Notes: generated by a model from the sequence alone, not told the origin. 47,422 bases of DNA from Bacilli bacterium (GCA_017454295.1 JAFTDF010000009.1:1-47422), one strand, 5' to 3'. Positions 16,213 through 24,784 are shown, numbered from the stretch's first letter. Numbers and translations are program-made.

Positions 16213-17877
16213 TTATTCGGCAACCATCAAAATCGGCAGTACCATGGGCCGACGTCCGGTGAGACGATCGGTGTATTTGACGATGGCGTTACGGATTTCC
16301 GTCTTCATTTCGGGAAGACCAAGATTCAAGCCAATGCACTTGGCGATGCCTTCTTTGGCACGGAGCGTGCAATGGCGCACAACGTGATCTTGCTCGGAGG
16401 CGGAGAAACCACGGGTATAGACCACGGGCTCGACGACGTAATTGAATTTCTTGTCGAAGGTCGCAACGATCACCACCAAGCCATCGCTCTTTAGAGCGGC
16501 CCGGTCATTCATCAGCAAGGAAGAGACGCCGCCGAGGTTATCCCCGGAAAGATAGACGTCGCTAGCGGGAATATGGATGCCACGGGTGATTTTATGATTC
16601 TCCAAGGTTAAGACATCCCCGTTATCGCAAAGGAAGACGTTTTTGGGATCTAGGCCAAGCTGGGAGGCGATTTCGCCATGGAGCTTGAGCATGCGGTATT
16701 CGCCGTGTACCGGCATAAAGTTCTTGGGTTGCACCAGACGTTGCATCAAACGAAGCTCTTGACGAGAGGGGTGACCCGAAGAATGGAGTGAGAAGGCGAG
16801 GGAATTTAACTTCACATCCGCGCCCATTTTAACGAGACGGTTCACCAAGCGGTCAACTAAAGCCCCATTGCCGGGAATCGGATTGGAGGAGAAGATGACG
16901 GTATCGCCGGGATAAATGGAGGTGAAACGGTTATCGCCGTTGACGATGCGGGAAAGGGCGGCCATCGATTCGCCTTGGGAGCCGGTGCAAAGGATGCACA
17001 ACTCATTCATCTTATAATGGCGGAGGTTGGCTTCTTCGATGATGGCGGCATCGGGAATTTTGATATAGCCATATTCGCGGGCAATCCCAATGACGGTTTT
17101 CATCGAACGGCCCATGATGCAGATCTTGCGGTTATGGGCCAACGCGACTTCGACGACTTGTTGGATACGGTTGATGTTGCTGGAGAAGGTGGAAACGATG
17201 ATTCGCCCTCCGGCTTTATCGAAAATCTCGTCGACGCCGCTACGGACGTTGGTTTCGCTGGGCGTATAGCCTTCGATTTCGGCATTGGTGGAATCGGCCA
17301 TAAGGAGATCGACACCTTCACTGCCAAGTTTGGCAAGCTTATCGATTTCGAAGTGGGGGCCGACGGGAGTTAAGTCGATTTTGAAGTCCCCGGTTTCGAT
17401 GATACGACCATGGTGGGAATCGATGCACACCCCATAAGAATCGGGGATGGAGTGGGTGACGCGGAAGAAGGAGACGACAAAGTCGTCGGCGATTTTGATG
17501 ACGGAATCGCTATCGATTTCCACGATTTTGACGGCTTCGTAGAAACGGGCCTCTTCTAACTTATGGCGGATTAAGGCAGCGGCTAAACGCGGGGCGTAAA
17601 TGACGGGGATGTGAACCGTTTTGAGCAGGAACGGAATCCCCCCGATGTGGTCTTCGTGACCATGGGTGATAAACAAAGCCCGGATTTTTCCGCGGTTGGT
17701 TTTCAAATGGGAATAATCGGGAATGACGTAATTGACGCCAGGGAGATTGGCTTCGGGGAAACGGACGCCGGCATCGACCATGATCAAAGAGTTCAAGGTC
17801 TCGAAGCAGTAGGTGTTTTTCCCTACTTCACCAAGTCCGCCCAAAGCGTAGATGTTCACAGGAGAATAGGTGCTCAT
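16213..17877 (-). CDS. rnj: Ribonuclease J
   Basis: 554 residues, the normal length. The metallo-beta-lactamase/beta-CASP core shows THGHEDHIGG near residue 72, with the zinc-binding His and Asp. Further ligand motifs follow: THSIPDSYG near 141, ETGDFKID near 157 and MADSTNAE near 192. LCTGSQGE and the HSSGHPSRQEL segment are later family landmarks. It is a 5'-3' exonuclease and endonuclease that matures rRNA and turns over mRNA in Firmicutes. The ATG has no clear ribosome site and a leader of some tens of bases. The region upstream holds the terminator of def and an AT-rich promoter-like stretch. Confidence 0.95.
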   Translation of the reverse strand: MSTYSPVNIYALGGLGEVGKNTYCFETLNSLIMVDAGVRFPEANLPGVNYVIPDYSHLKTNRGKIRALFITHGHEDHIGGIPFLLKTVHIPVIYAPRLAAALIRHKLEEARFYEAVKIVEIDSDSVIKIADDFVVSFFRVTHSIPDSYGVCIDSHHGRIIETGDFKIDLTPVGPHFEIDKLAKLGSEGVDLLMADSTNAEIEGYTPSETNVRSGVDEIFDKAGGRIIVSTFSSNINRIQQVVEVALAHNRKICIMGRSMKTVIGIAREYGYIKIPDAAIIEEANLRHYKMNELCILCTGSQGESMAALSRIVNGDNRFTSIYPGDTVIFSSNPIPGNGALVDRLVNRLVKMGADVKLNSLAFSLHSSGHPSRQELRLMQRLVQPKNFMPVHGEYRMLKLHGEIASQLGLDPKNVFLCDNGDVLTLENHKITRGIHIPASDVYLSGDNLGGVSSLLMNDRAALKSDGLVVIVATFDKKFNYVVEPVVYTRGFSASEQDHVVRHCTLRAKEGIAKCIGLNLGLPEMKTEIRNAIVKYTDRLTGRRPMVLPILMVAE

Positions 17878-17926
17878 AAGTCAAAAAGAATGCCTCTATG
17901 TACGCGTTAGCTGCTATCAATATACC

Positions 17927-17947
17927 AAAAATGCTTGCTTAAGCAAG
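17927..17947 (-). terminator. Terminator after def
   Basis: A 14-base palindrome CTTGCTTAAGCAAG at 17934-17947, followed on the minus strand by a run of T. Confidence 0.6.
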
Positions 17948-17968
17948 TATTAGGTGCGGATTTTTCGG

Positions 17969-18520
17969 TTAGATTTCAACCGAGCCAGGGATTTTCTTAA
18001 ACGGATCGACCTTATCGATGCGATCGTAGAAGAGGACGCCATTGAGGTGATCGATCTCATGCTGGAGGACGATGGCGTCGTAGCCACGAGCGGTGATGGA
18101 AACCTTCTCTTTGGCTTTGGCGTCATAGGCTTGGACGACGATTTTGAAATCGCGGTAGACGTAACCGGGATGTTCTTGGTCGACGGAGAGGCAGCCTTCG
18201 CCATTGGACAAATAGCATTTCTTAACGGAGTTGACGACGATTTTGGGATTCACGAGCTGGTGTTGGACCAGCGGGTTCTTTTCGTCCCCGGTGGGATAGG
18301 AAATCACCAGCATCCGGATGTTATGTCCGACTTGGGGCGCGGCCAGGCCAACGCCTTCGCGGACCGAGGGATGTTTCTTACGATATTCGGGGTCTTGGCT
18401 TAGCAACAATTCATCGAGCATTTCGTCGATGAGACGTTGATGCTCTTCGGATAAGGGGAGGGGAACTTCGGCGCAGCGTTCCCGTAAGGTGGGGTTATTG
18501 TCTTTGACGATTTTCAGCAT
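17969..18520 (-). CDS. def: Peptide deformylase
   Basis: 183 residues. All three deformylase motifs are visible: GVGLAAPQVG near residue 57, EGCLSV near 108 with the metal-binding Cys, and QHEIDHLNG near 152 with the two His ligands and catalytic Glu. It removes the formyl group from nascent proteins. A TAGAAT box lies 6 bases before the ATG, so the transcript is likely leaderless. The gene is divergent from ylbF and the intergenic space is only 45 bases. Confidence 0.97.
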   Translation of the reverse strand: MLKIVKDNNPTLRERCAEVPLPLSEEHQRLIDEMLDELLLSQDPEYRKKHPSVREGVGLAAPQVGHNIRMLVISYPTGDEKNPLVQHQLVNPKIVVNSVKKCYLSNGEGCLSVDQEHPGYVYRDFKIVVQAYDAKAKEKVSITARGYDAIVLQHEIDHLNGVLFYDRIDKVDPFKKIPGSVEI

Positions 18521-18526
18521 GCCAAG

Positions 18527-18559
18527 ATTCTAGCACCTAGAGGCAAACTAGAGTAGAAT
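18527..18559. promoter_or_regulatory. Back-to-back -10 boxes for def (minus) and ylbF (plus)
   Basis: On the minus strand TAGAAT (18527-18532) is 6 bases from the def ATG. On the plus strand TAGAAT (18554-18559) is 6 bases from the ylbF ATG. The -35 zone of each would overlap the -10 box of the other. Confidence 0.6.
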
Positions 18560-18565
18560 TTTGCT

Positions 18566-18937
18566 ATGCAAGAAGCCACCCATCGTTGTTTGCTTGATTT
18601 GGTTTCCGCCTTCGGGGCGGATCCACGTTTTACGCATTTACGCGAAGTCGAGCGTGAACTCGCCAACAATCAAGAAGCTCTTGATTTAGCGAAAGAAAAA
18701 GATCGCAAAAACGAGATTTGGCAGGAGAAATGCAGGTTTTTCGGGGAAGATTCCGCGGAAGCAAAAGCGGCATATTCCGCGCTTTTCGAGACGAAAAAGG
18801 CGCTAGATAGCCTCCCGATAAGCCAGCAATACCAAGCCGCTTTCAACGAAGTTCATTTTCTGGTGATGCGAATCGACGACTTGCTTTTTGGGGAGTATCG
18901 CCGCAGTCTTCACATGGGGGGATGCCACCATGATTAA
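18566..18937 (+). CDS. YlbF-family regulator
   Basis: 123 residues, almost entirely helical and charged, with the family pattern of a long helical hairpin (DPRFTHLREVERELANNQEA, then KKALDSLPISQQY and FNEVHFLVMRID). YlbF/YmcA/YaaT proteins form the Y-complex that directs RNase Y and influences competence, biofilm and sporulation in Bacillus. Here the likely role is RNA processing, which agrees with the nearby RNase J. The 3' end overlaps rsmD by 8 bases, the start of a ylbF-rsmD-coaD operon also found in other Firmicutes. Confidence 0.8.
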   Translation: MQEATHRCLLDLVSAFGADPRFTHLREVERELANNQEALDLAKEKDRKNEIWQEKCRFFGEDSAEAKAAYSALFETKKALDSLPISQQYQAAFNEVHFLVMRIDDLLFGEYRRSLHMGGCHHD

Positions 18938-19472
18938 GGTCATTGGCGGGAAATACCGTTCCCGGAATTTGCAGACGCCCTCTTCCGGCACCGAGCCCAC
19001 GAAAAACCGGGTGCGGGAAGCGATGATATCGGCGCTGACCGATTTGTTGCCCGGCGCCGTCGTTTTGGATTTGTTTGCCGGATCTGGCGCCTTAGGCATC
19101 GAAGCCCTCTCCCGCGGTGCGAGCAAGGCTTATTTCGTAGATCATGAGGCCGAGGCTTTATCCGTTATCAAAGAGAATCTAACGACTCTTCGAGAAACCG
19201 GCGGCATCGTCTACGGCTTGGATTATCAAGCCTTCTTGCAACGGAATGACCTCCCGCAGTTCGATGTGGTGTTCCTTGATCCTCCATATGCCGCGAAACA
19301 AGCTTATGCCGATGCCGTTAAGACGATTCTCGACCGCGACCTTCTAAGGCCCTATAGCGCAATCGTTTTGGAATATGAAGGCGGGATTTCCGTCGATCTT
19401 TCTTCCTTTGCCAAATGCAAAGAATATACTTATGGCAAGACCAAAGTCTTGATTGCGAGGAAATCCCTATGA
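18930..19472 (+). CDS. rsmD: 16S rRNA (guanine966-N2)-methyltransferase
   Basis: 180 residues from the ATG at 18930, where the family begins (MIKVIGGKYRSR); a G-run lies just upstream. The SAM-binding motif is DLFAGSGALGIEALSRGA near residue 46 and the catalytic motif is FLDPPY near 117. It methylates G966 in the decoding region of 16S rRNA. It overlaps ylbF upstream, and its TGA stop overlaps the coaD ATG, so the three genes are translated in tandem. Confidence 0.95.
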   Translation: MIKVIGGKYRSRNLQTPSSGTEPTKNRVREAMISALTDLLPGAVVLDLFAGSGALGIEALSRGASKAYFVDHEAEALSVIKENLTTLRETGGIVYGLDYQAFLQRNDLPQFDVVFLDPPYAAKQAYADAVKTILDRDLLRPYSAIVLEYEGGISVDLSSFAKCKEYTYGKTKVLIARKSL

Positions 19473-19939
19473 AAATCGCCGTTTATCCCGGTTCATTCGA
19501 TCCCATCACCAATGGCCATTTGGACATTCTCAAGCGGTCGCTAGAAGTTTTCGACAAAGTGATTCTTTTGTTAGCCGTCAATCCGGCGAAGAAAGGCGTC
19601 TTTTCCTACCCCGAGCGTCTTCAGATTATGAAAGATGCCGTGGCGGGACTTGGCAATGTCGAAGTGGATTCCACCGAGGGCTTGACCGTGGATTACTGCC
19701 GTAAAGTGGGGGCGAAGCATATTATCCGTGGCTTGCGCGCCGTTACCGATTTCGAATACGAATTCCAACTCAGCGCCGCCAATCATTTCCTCGATGAAGA
19801 TATCGACATGGTCTTCTTCATGGCATCCAGTGCCAATTCTTTCATTTCTTCCTCCACGATTAACGAGCTTGCAAAAAACGGGGCAGACATCTCAGGACTG
19901 GTCCCCCCGTGTGTGGTGAAAGCTTATCAAGGGAAATAA
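19469..19939 (+). CDS. coaD: Phosphopantetheine adenylyltransferase
   Basis: 156 residues from the ATG at 19469, which overlaps the rsmD stop (ATGA). The nucleotidyltransferase signature PGSFDPITNGHLDI at 8-21 carries the T/HxGH-type motif. RGLRAVTDFEYEFQ and the SSTINELA segment near the C-terminus are the usual CoaD landmarks. It makes dephospho-CoA from phosphopantetheine and ATP. A weak hairpin (19929-19945) lies at the end of the gene. Confidence 0.96.
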   Translation: MKIAVYPGSFDPITNGHLDILKRSLEVFDKVILLLAVNPAKKGVFSYPERLQIMKDAVAGLGNVEVDSTEGLTVDYCRKVGAKHIIRGLRAVTDFEYEFQLSAANHFLDEDIDMVFFMASSANSFISSSTINELAKNGADISGLVPPCVVKAYQGK

Positions 19940-19959
19940 TCCCTTAACCTTATTATTTA

Positions 19960-20520
19960 TTATAGAAGCGTGGCCAAGGTCACGTTTTCTTCTTCCTCGC
20001 CCCGAAGCTTGCTATAAAGCAACGAGGGATTTTCGTAGGTGTCGTAGGGGCTCACTTGGATTTGGGCCATGGGAACGCCAAGGGCGCGGAAGCCAAGCAA
20101 ACAAGCCAGAGGCACATCGAAATAGTCGACGCCGGAGGTGATCTTGCAAGCGCCCCGATACCGTTCCATGGCTTTGGCTAACGTCTCGCGTTCAATGGGC
20201 GTATGGGAGAAGGTTAAACAAGGTCCGATGATCACGTGGAGCCCTTCGCCTTGGAGGCCATGGGCGGATAACGCTTCGCCGACGAGGGCTTCGACCTTTC
20301 CTTCTAAGGCTTCGGACAAAGACACCTTGATGGCGCCGACATAACCTGCGTCATGGACAAAGAAGCAGGGGGCCTCATCGTGGCTGGCGATCGCTAACGG
20401 GGCTTTCTCATCGGTGAAGAGAAACGATTCGACCGGGACGACGTGCATCGCGACTTGATTGCCTTTGGCATAGGTCTCGATTCGCAGTTTTCCAGGAATG
20501 GTGTCGATGATGTTTTGCAT
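19960..20520 (-). CDS. PgeF/YfiH-family (laccase-domain) protein lacking metal-binding residues
   Basis: 186 residues from the ATG at 20520, preceded by AGGAGA. Overall layout and landmarks such as APCFFVHDAG and HVIIGPCL fit the Cu-oxidase_4/PgeF family, whose active members edit peptidoglycan precursors or act on adenosine. The zinc-binding and catalytic residues are not seen: the usual HADC-type and HAGWRG motifs correspond here to HDEAP and KVSLSEA, without the needed Cys and His. It is also shorter than the usual 240-280 residues. It may be an inactive paralogue or have a different role. Family placement is by eye and moderately sure. Confidence 0.55.
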   Translation of the reverse strand: MQNIIDTIPGKLRIETYAKGNQVAMHVVPVESFLFTDEKAPLAIASHDEAPCFFVHDAGYVGAIKVSLSEALEGKVEALVGEALSAHGLQGEGLHVIIGPCLTFSHTPIERETLAKAMERYRGACKITSGVDYFDVPLACLLGFRALGVPMAQIQVSPYDTYENPSLLYSKLRGEEEENVTLATLL

Positions 20521-20535
20521 AGTCTTTCTCCTAGC

Positions 20536-20554
20536 AAAAACGGCCATAAGGCCG
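20536..20554 (-). terminator. Hairpin terminator/attenuator between the thioredoxin-like gene and the PgeF-like gene
   Basis: On the minus strand CGGCC, loop TTAT, GGCCG, then five T. It ends just before the ribosome site of the next gene, leaving no space for a promoter, so downstream expression would depend on read-through. Confidence 0.6.
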
Positions 20555-20561
20555 CCTTGCA

Positions 20562-21509
20562 TTAGTTCTTCTGAAATTCAGCGCGGAAGATATTGCTCTT
20601 ATCTTCGGTGGACGCGACGTTCTTATAGGTGGATTCTTCGGCGTTCCATTCGACCATGGGAACGTGGTTCCACATTTTCTGGAGGAACTGGGCTTTCTCA
20701 ATGGAGGAGGCGCCGGTGACGGTGAAGGCCGCTTCGGAGATGCCGGCACGTCCGGCAACCCAAGCTTCTTCAGAGAAGTCGATGAGGAGGATCGTGGGGA
20801 TCTGCCATTCGCCGACTTTCACCTTTTCGATGTTTTCATAATAGGAATCGGAGATGGAACCGTTGGTCTTATAAGGGGTATCTTCCAAACGGCCGGCGGC
20901 TTCTTCCCAGAAATCGGTGAAGTTGTTGAGGTAACGGTTGAAGGCCTTTTGATCCTCGGTGACGGTGTAATCTTCGTCGTTGGAGGAGGTTTCATCGGCA
21001 TAGATGGTGTGGATCTTGAAGGAGCGACCATCGTTGATGCCATAAGTGGTGTTCCAACCTTTGGTTAAGGTTTCGAAGCCCGCCTGCGCATCCGAGCAAG
21101 CGGTGGAGGAGGATTCGACATAGACGAGGAAGAATTTCTCGCCATAGGTTTCCTTCACGCCGGAAGCGGCAAGTTTCTTGGCATATTCGGAGCTAGCAAA
21201 GTTGACGGAACCGGGGGCTTCGGGATAAGCGAAGGAGTTCTCGTAGATGGCCTGGGTGATTTTGTCGGCCCGGGTATAGGCGGTTTCGTCGGCTTCCTTC
21301 TTTTCGCCTTCGAGGGAAAGCTTATAGTTGGTGAAGTAGGATTCCGAGGAGCCGATGCCCATGGCTTCGAACCAGGTGGAGAATTTGGGGATCGAGAAGA
21401 TGATGGCAAAGATCGCCCCGACGATGAGCAAGGGCTGCACCCAAGCGGTTTCTTTGATCCAGCGCCAGAGCTTATTGAAGCGGGCGCCAAGAGATTTGAT
21501 GACGTTCAT
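20562..21509 (-). CDS. Membrane-anchored thioredoxin-like protein, function unknown
   Basis: 315 residues from the ATG at 21509, which follows GGAGGA. One membrane span lies at about 25-45, with the N-terminus in the cytoplasm and the rest outside. The extracytoplasmic part has a strand-loop-helix pattern (KFFLVYVESSSTACSDAQ) followed later by IPTILLIDFS, which looks like the cis-proline segment of a thioredoxin fold. Only one Cys sits where CxxC would be, so it should not be a classical disulfide oxidoreductase. The fold assignment is inference; no exact family is recognised. A hairpin terminator lies just after it. Confidence 0.5.
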   Translation of the reverse strand: MNVIKSLGARFNKLWRWIKETAWVQPLLIVGAIFAIIFSIPKFSTWFEAMGIGSSESYFTNYKLSLEGEKKEADETAYTRADKITQAIYENSFAYPEAPGSVNFASSEYAKKLAASGVKETYGEKFFLVYVESSSTACSDAQAGFETLTKGWNTTYGINDGRSFKIHTIYADETSSNDEDYTVTEDQKAFNRYLNNFTDFWEEAAGRLEDTPYKTNGSISDSYYENIEKVKVGEWQIPTILLIDFSEEAWVAGRAGISEAAFTVTGASSIEKAQFLQKMWNHVPMVEWNAEESTYKNVASTEDKSNIFRAEFQKN

Positions 21510-21552
21510 GAGATTCCTCCGGAAAAACGAGTCGTGTTTCCACAGCGCGTAA

Positions 21553-21561
21553 ATCATACCA
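21553..21561 (-). promoter_or_regulatory. Extended -10 promoter of the thioredoxin-like gene
   Basis: On the minus strand TGGTATGAT, an extended -10 box, about 43 bases before the ATG. Confidence 0.5.
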
Positions 21562-21673
21562 TTGTCCCTAGGGGATGACAACAAACACTTACCTTAGGTA
21601 AGAAGAAAGATTCGATTTTTGACTTTCCCATAATGGGAAATCAGGTCCCTCTTTCTTTCTTAATTCGGGGCGA

Positions 21674-21679
21674 TATAAT
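21674..21679 (+). promoter_or_regulatory. -10 box TATAAT for the YitT-type gene
   Basis: A perfect TATAAT 13 bases before the ATG at 21693. The leader would be only about 6 bases, with no ribosome site. Confidence 0.6.
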
Positions 21680-21692
21680 CTTTCCAGCGAAA

Positions 21693-22730
21693 ATGAAGAA
21701 GCGCAGTTTCAAAGCCAGATTCGAGGATGTCGTATACGATCATCCTTTCCTAAAAGCAAGCCTCCACGAGGGATTTTCCGTCCTGATCATGGTTTTCTCG
21801 GCTTTTTTATTCGCCTTTGGTTTTAAGTGCTTCATCTCCCCGGCCAACTTGGCGGAGATGGCCGATGGCCACCGTCTGGTCAGCGGCGGGGTCTCGGGTG
21901 TTGCTCAGGTCATCTTGCTAATTGGCGACCTTTGCTCCAATCACGGCGTCACCGGTAACCACCTCTACGATACCCTTTATTCCATTATGTATTTCGGGCT
22001 CAACGTCCCGCTCTTCATTTTGGCGTGGCGAGGAATCGGGAAACGCTTCACCATCCTCACCTTGATGAATGTAGGTCTTGTTTCCGTTTTTAACGTGGTT
22101 TTGGGCTTTTTTGACGAGCCAATTCTTTTCAAAATCGCGGAGTTTTGCGCCGAAAACGGCAATTTGATCACCCGTGCCGTATTTGCCGGGGTTTGCACCG
22201 GAGTCTCTTCCGCGATCGCTTATCGCGTCGGGGCTTCCGCCGGTGGCATGGATGTCATCGCCTATTACATCGCCTTGAAGAAATCGACTTTGGTGGGTCG
22301 CTATTCCGTTTATATCAACGCAGTCACCATGTCGATCTATACGGTGCTTTCCATCACTGAATCCGGATGGGGCACGGTGGAAGCCAGCCACGCCTTTGTG
22401 GCCACTTTGTTCTCGGTCGTTTATTTGATTATGACGATGCTGGTCGTCGATATCATCAACCAGCGTAATAAGAAGGTACGTGTCGAGGTAATTTCCAATT
22501 TGCCAGACCTTGGGCAGATCGTGATGGCCAACATTCCCCATGGCGCCACGATCGTCAAAGGGACCGGGGCTTTTACCGGGGCCGAAAAATATATCGTCAC
22601 CGTCATCATCTCAATGTACGAAGTCAAGAAGACCGTCCAGATTATCCGCAACGCGGATCCGGCCGCTTTCGTCACCGTCGTCGAATTGAAGCAGGTCTAC
22701 GGCAACTTCTTCATTCCCCCGATTAAATAA
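21693..22730 (+). CDS. YitT-family membrane protein (DUF161 plus DUF2179)
   Basis: 345 residues from the ATG at 21693, chosen because the TATAAT box lies directly before it and upstream codons would fall before the transcription start. Five to six hydrophobic segments occupy residues 25-265. Family hallmarks include FISPANLAEMADG, SGGVSGVAQ and YRVGASAGGMDVIAYYI. The cytoplasmic C-terminal DUF2179 domain (about 270-345) shows HGATIVKGTGAFTG. Proteins of this family may be transporters, but no substrate is established. A rho-independent terminator follows 18 bases after the stop. Confidence 0.9.
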   Translation: MKKRSFKARFEDVVYDHPFLKASLHEGFSVLIMVFSAFLFAFGFKCFISPANLAEMADGHRLVSGGVSGVAQVILLIGDLCSNHGVTGNHLYDTLYSIMYFGLNVPLFILAWRGIGKRFTILTLMNVGLVSVFNVVLGFFDEPILFKIAEFCAENGNLITRAVFAGVCTGVSSAIAYRVGASAGGMDVIAYYIALKKSTLVGRYSVYINAVTMSIYTVLSITESGWGTVEASHAFVATLFSVVYLIMTMLVVDIINQRNKKVRVEVISNLPDLGQIVMANIPHGATIVKGTGAFTGAEKYIVTVIISMYEVKKTVQIIRNADPAAFVTVVELKQVYGNFFIPPIK

Positions 22731-22748
22731 GGAAAGCATGCGTGCTAC

Positions 22749-22769
22749 GGAGGGCGGCCCTCCTTTTTT
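22749..22769 (+). terminator. Terminator after the YitT-type gene
   Basis: GGAGGG and CCCTCC with a 3-base loop, then six T. Confidence 0.9.
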
Positions 22770-22793
22770 CGCAATCCCCATCTTACGGGGAAG

Positions 22794-22826
22794 AAAAAAC
22801 CTCTTTCGCCATTGGGGCAAAAGAGG
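22794..22826 (-). terminator. Terminator of tRNA-Ser(CGA)
   Basis: On the minus strand CCTCTTT (22826-22820) pairs with AAAGAGG (22806-22800) and is followed by six T. Confidence 0.8.
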
Positions 22827-22838
22827 GAATGGACGATA

Positions 22839-22929
22839 TGGCGGAGGCTCAGGGATTCGAACCCTGGCTAGCCTTGCGACTACTAACGGTTTTCGAAACC
22901 GTCCCCTTCAACCGCTTGGGTAAGCCTCC
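22839..22929 (-). tRNA. tRNA-Ser (anticodon CGA)
   Basis: Minus strand, begins GGAGGCTTACCC and ends with the matching acceptor strand, discriminator G and encoded CCA. Anticodon loop TTCGAAA gives CGA, with a long variable arm. Length is 91 bases with CCA. Confidence 0.95.
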
Positions 22930-22939
22930 AGCGCGGGAT

Positions 22940-22968
22940 ATGATAACAAAGAAACCGAGTTTTCTCAA
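22940..22968 (-). promoter_or_regulatory. Promoter of tRNA-Ser(CGA)
   Basis: On the minus strand TTGAGA, a 17-base spacer, TATCAT, then about 10 bases to the tRNA. Confidence 0.65.
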
Positions 22969-22996
22969 TTAGAACCTACTTTCCGCTACCACTTTG

Positions 22997-23005
22997 TGGT
23001 AAACT
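22997..23005 (+). promoter_or_regulatory. Extended -10 promoter of the GGDEF/EAL-like gene
   Basis: TGG followed by TAAACT, 7 bases before the ATG at 23013; no ribosome site. The GTG at 23007 is too close to the box to be the start. Confidence 0.55.
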
Positions 23006-23012
23006 CGTGTCC

Positions 23013-24749
23013 ATGGGAGAAGACATCATCCGCCATTTTCAAACTTATTGGATGTTCTACTTGGCCATTTTGATTTTGCTCATTCTGGCGCTGGTTTTGA
23101 TTCTCTCGTCCGTTTGGGCCAAAAAACGGGATGAACGTTATTCCCTTTCTTTAGAAGAACAAAGCAACTCCGTCCGCGTGTTCGTCATCGATACCAAAAA
23201 GGACATGGTGAAGTTCTTTAATGTCATGACCTTGCACCGCGTCAGCGAAATCACCATGAGCCAGTTCTATCAGCATTTCCCCGTCTCTCAACAACAACGG
23301 GTCATCAACTGGGTCAACGCCATTTCCGATCCCAGCACCGGTGCCCCCGATTATCTAGAGACCGATATCCAGGATAACCGTTCCAAGAAACGTTATTTTT
23401 CCATGCTCCAAGTCGAACACGTCGATTTCGAGCATGGCATCATCCATATCCTTTCTTATTTGATGAAATATATGGTGACCAATCGCAACGGCCAAGGCCA
23501 TTATGGCCTTTCCACGGCCAAGGAACTCGAAACCGCGATTGCCTCCTCGGGACGTAAGAAAGGCTTCTCCGCCTGCTATCGCTTCGTCTATAAAAAGATC
23601 ACGGATAAGGATAAAGATATCGAACCGCTGATTTTTAATCAGATGAAGAACGCTTTGTTCCCTTTTGTGACGGGTCACCGTTATTTGCTGCAGTGTTCCG
23701 GCAACGATTTGTTGCTTTCCGATTTGCGTCTCACCGAAAAGGCCAAGGCCCTCTTCTTGGTGAAGGCGGGGTTGAATTCCATTAACCGTTATCTCTCTTT
23801 GAATGGCTTGTCTTCCGTTTTGGAAGTGCGCATCGGCATCGTGGAACACGCCTTGTTCCAAGGCAGCTCCGAATCGATCATCGAAGCCGCGAAAAACACG
23901 GCCTTCCTCGCCTATGAGGATAATGACACCATCTTGTTTTACGAGACGGGTCGCCGTGCCAAAGGCAATGCCTTGGATTCTTCCTACCGCACCGAGGTGG
24001 AACGGATCATCGACGAAAAGAAAATCCATTATTATTTCCGCCCCATCTATTCCGTGGATAAAGGCAAGATCACCGGCTATTTCACCAAAGCGGTGCCTTA
24101 TGATGCCTACTTCGATTCGATCGAAGAATTGAAGGATTACGCCATCCGCACCGAAGACGATAAGTCGCTTTTCTCCACGATTGCCAAGGACACCATCCAT
24201 CTCTTCCTTTCGGGAAACCCCGGGGAAACGAGCAAACTCTTCTTCCCAGTCCGTTTGCAAGAACGCTCCCATTTGCTTACGACCTTTGGTCGTCTTAACC
24301 GCGCCAAAGCCGCGAATATGGTGTTTCTATTCTCCGAAAGCGATCTTCAGGATTCCTTACCTTCTTTTGATGCCGATGCGATTATCGAATACATGAAGCT
24401 GATCCGCGTCAAAGGTTACGAAGTCGGACTTTACATCAACTCCGATTCGCTCAAACTCACGCCTCGGCTTTATGCCGCCTTTGACTATTTCGCCGTCGGC
24501 TTCGCGGCCAAGGGGCGTTCCACCTCGGATATGGACGCATTGGTGCGTTCCCAGCTCCATGCCTTGGCCGAAAAACTACTCAAATACAATAAACCGATCA
24601 TCGCCACCGACGTCGAAGGTTGGGCGGCGATCGAGCTCATCGTCTCCTCCGGGTTACGTTATGTTTCCTCGGAAACCTTCGCCCCGTATGATTTGATGAT
24701 GAACCCGCCTTCCCCGAAATCCTTAAAAAGGATTAAGGAAATCGATTGA
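23013..24749 (+). CDS. Membrane protein with degenerate GGDEF and EAL domains
   Basis: 578 residues. One membrane span lies at about 14-36. A cytoplasmic region that may be PAS-like (about 50-150) is followed by a GGDEF-like region (about 165-315) without the GGDEF sequence. A C-terminal EAL-like domain (about 335-570) keeps the fold landmarks: HYYFRPIYSVDKGKITGY in place of the usual start, and KPIIATDVEGWAAIELI in place of AEGVE. The EAL triplet itself reads TKA and metal ligands are missing, so both domains look enzymatically dead. Such proteins may bind c-di-GMP or other ligands, or act as scaffolds. proS starts 35 bases later with its own ribosome site. Domain calls are by eye. Confidence 0.6.
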   Translation: MGEDIIRHFQTYWMFYLAILILLILALVLILSSVWAKKRDERYSLSLEEQSNSVRVFVIDTKKDMVKFFNVMTLHRVSEITMSQFYQHFPVSQQQRVINWVNAISDPSTGAPDYLETDIQDNRSKKRYFSMLQVEHVDFEHGIIHILSYLMKYMVTNRNGQGHYGLSTAKELETAIASSGRKKGFSACYRFVYKKITDKDKDIEPLIFNQMKNALFPFVTGHRYLLQCSGNDLLLSDLRLTEKAKALFLVKAGLNSINRYLSLNGLSSVLEVRIGIVEHALFQGSSESIIEAAKNTAFLAYEDNDTILFYETGRRAKGNALDSSYRTEVERIIDEKKIHYYFRPIYSVDKGKITGYFTKAVPYDAYFDSIEELKDYAIRTEDDKSLFSTIAKDTIHLFLSGNPGETSKLFFPVRLQERSHLLTTFGRLNRAKAANMVFLFSESDLQDSLPSFDADAIIEYMKLIRVKGYEVGLYINSDSLKLTPRLYAAFDYFAVGFAAKGRSTSDMDALVRSQLHALAEKLLKYNKPIIATDVEGWAAIELIVSSGLRYVSSETFAPYDLMMNPPSPKSLKRIKEID

Positions 24750-24784
24750 GTTTGTGGTATCGTATCTCCCCGGAGGATTTTATT

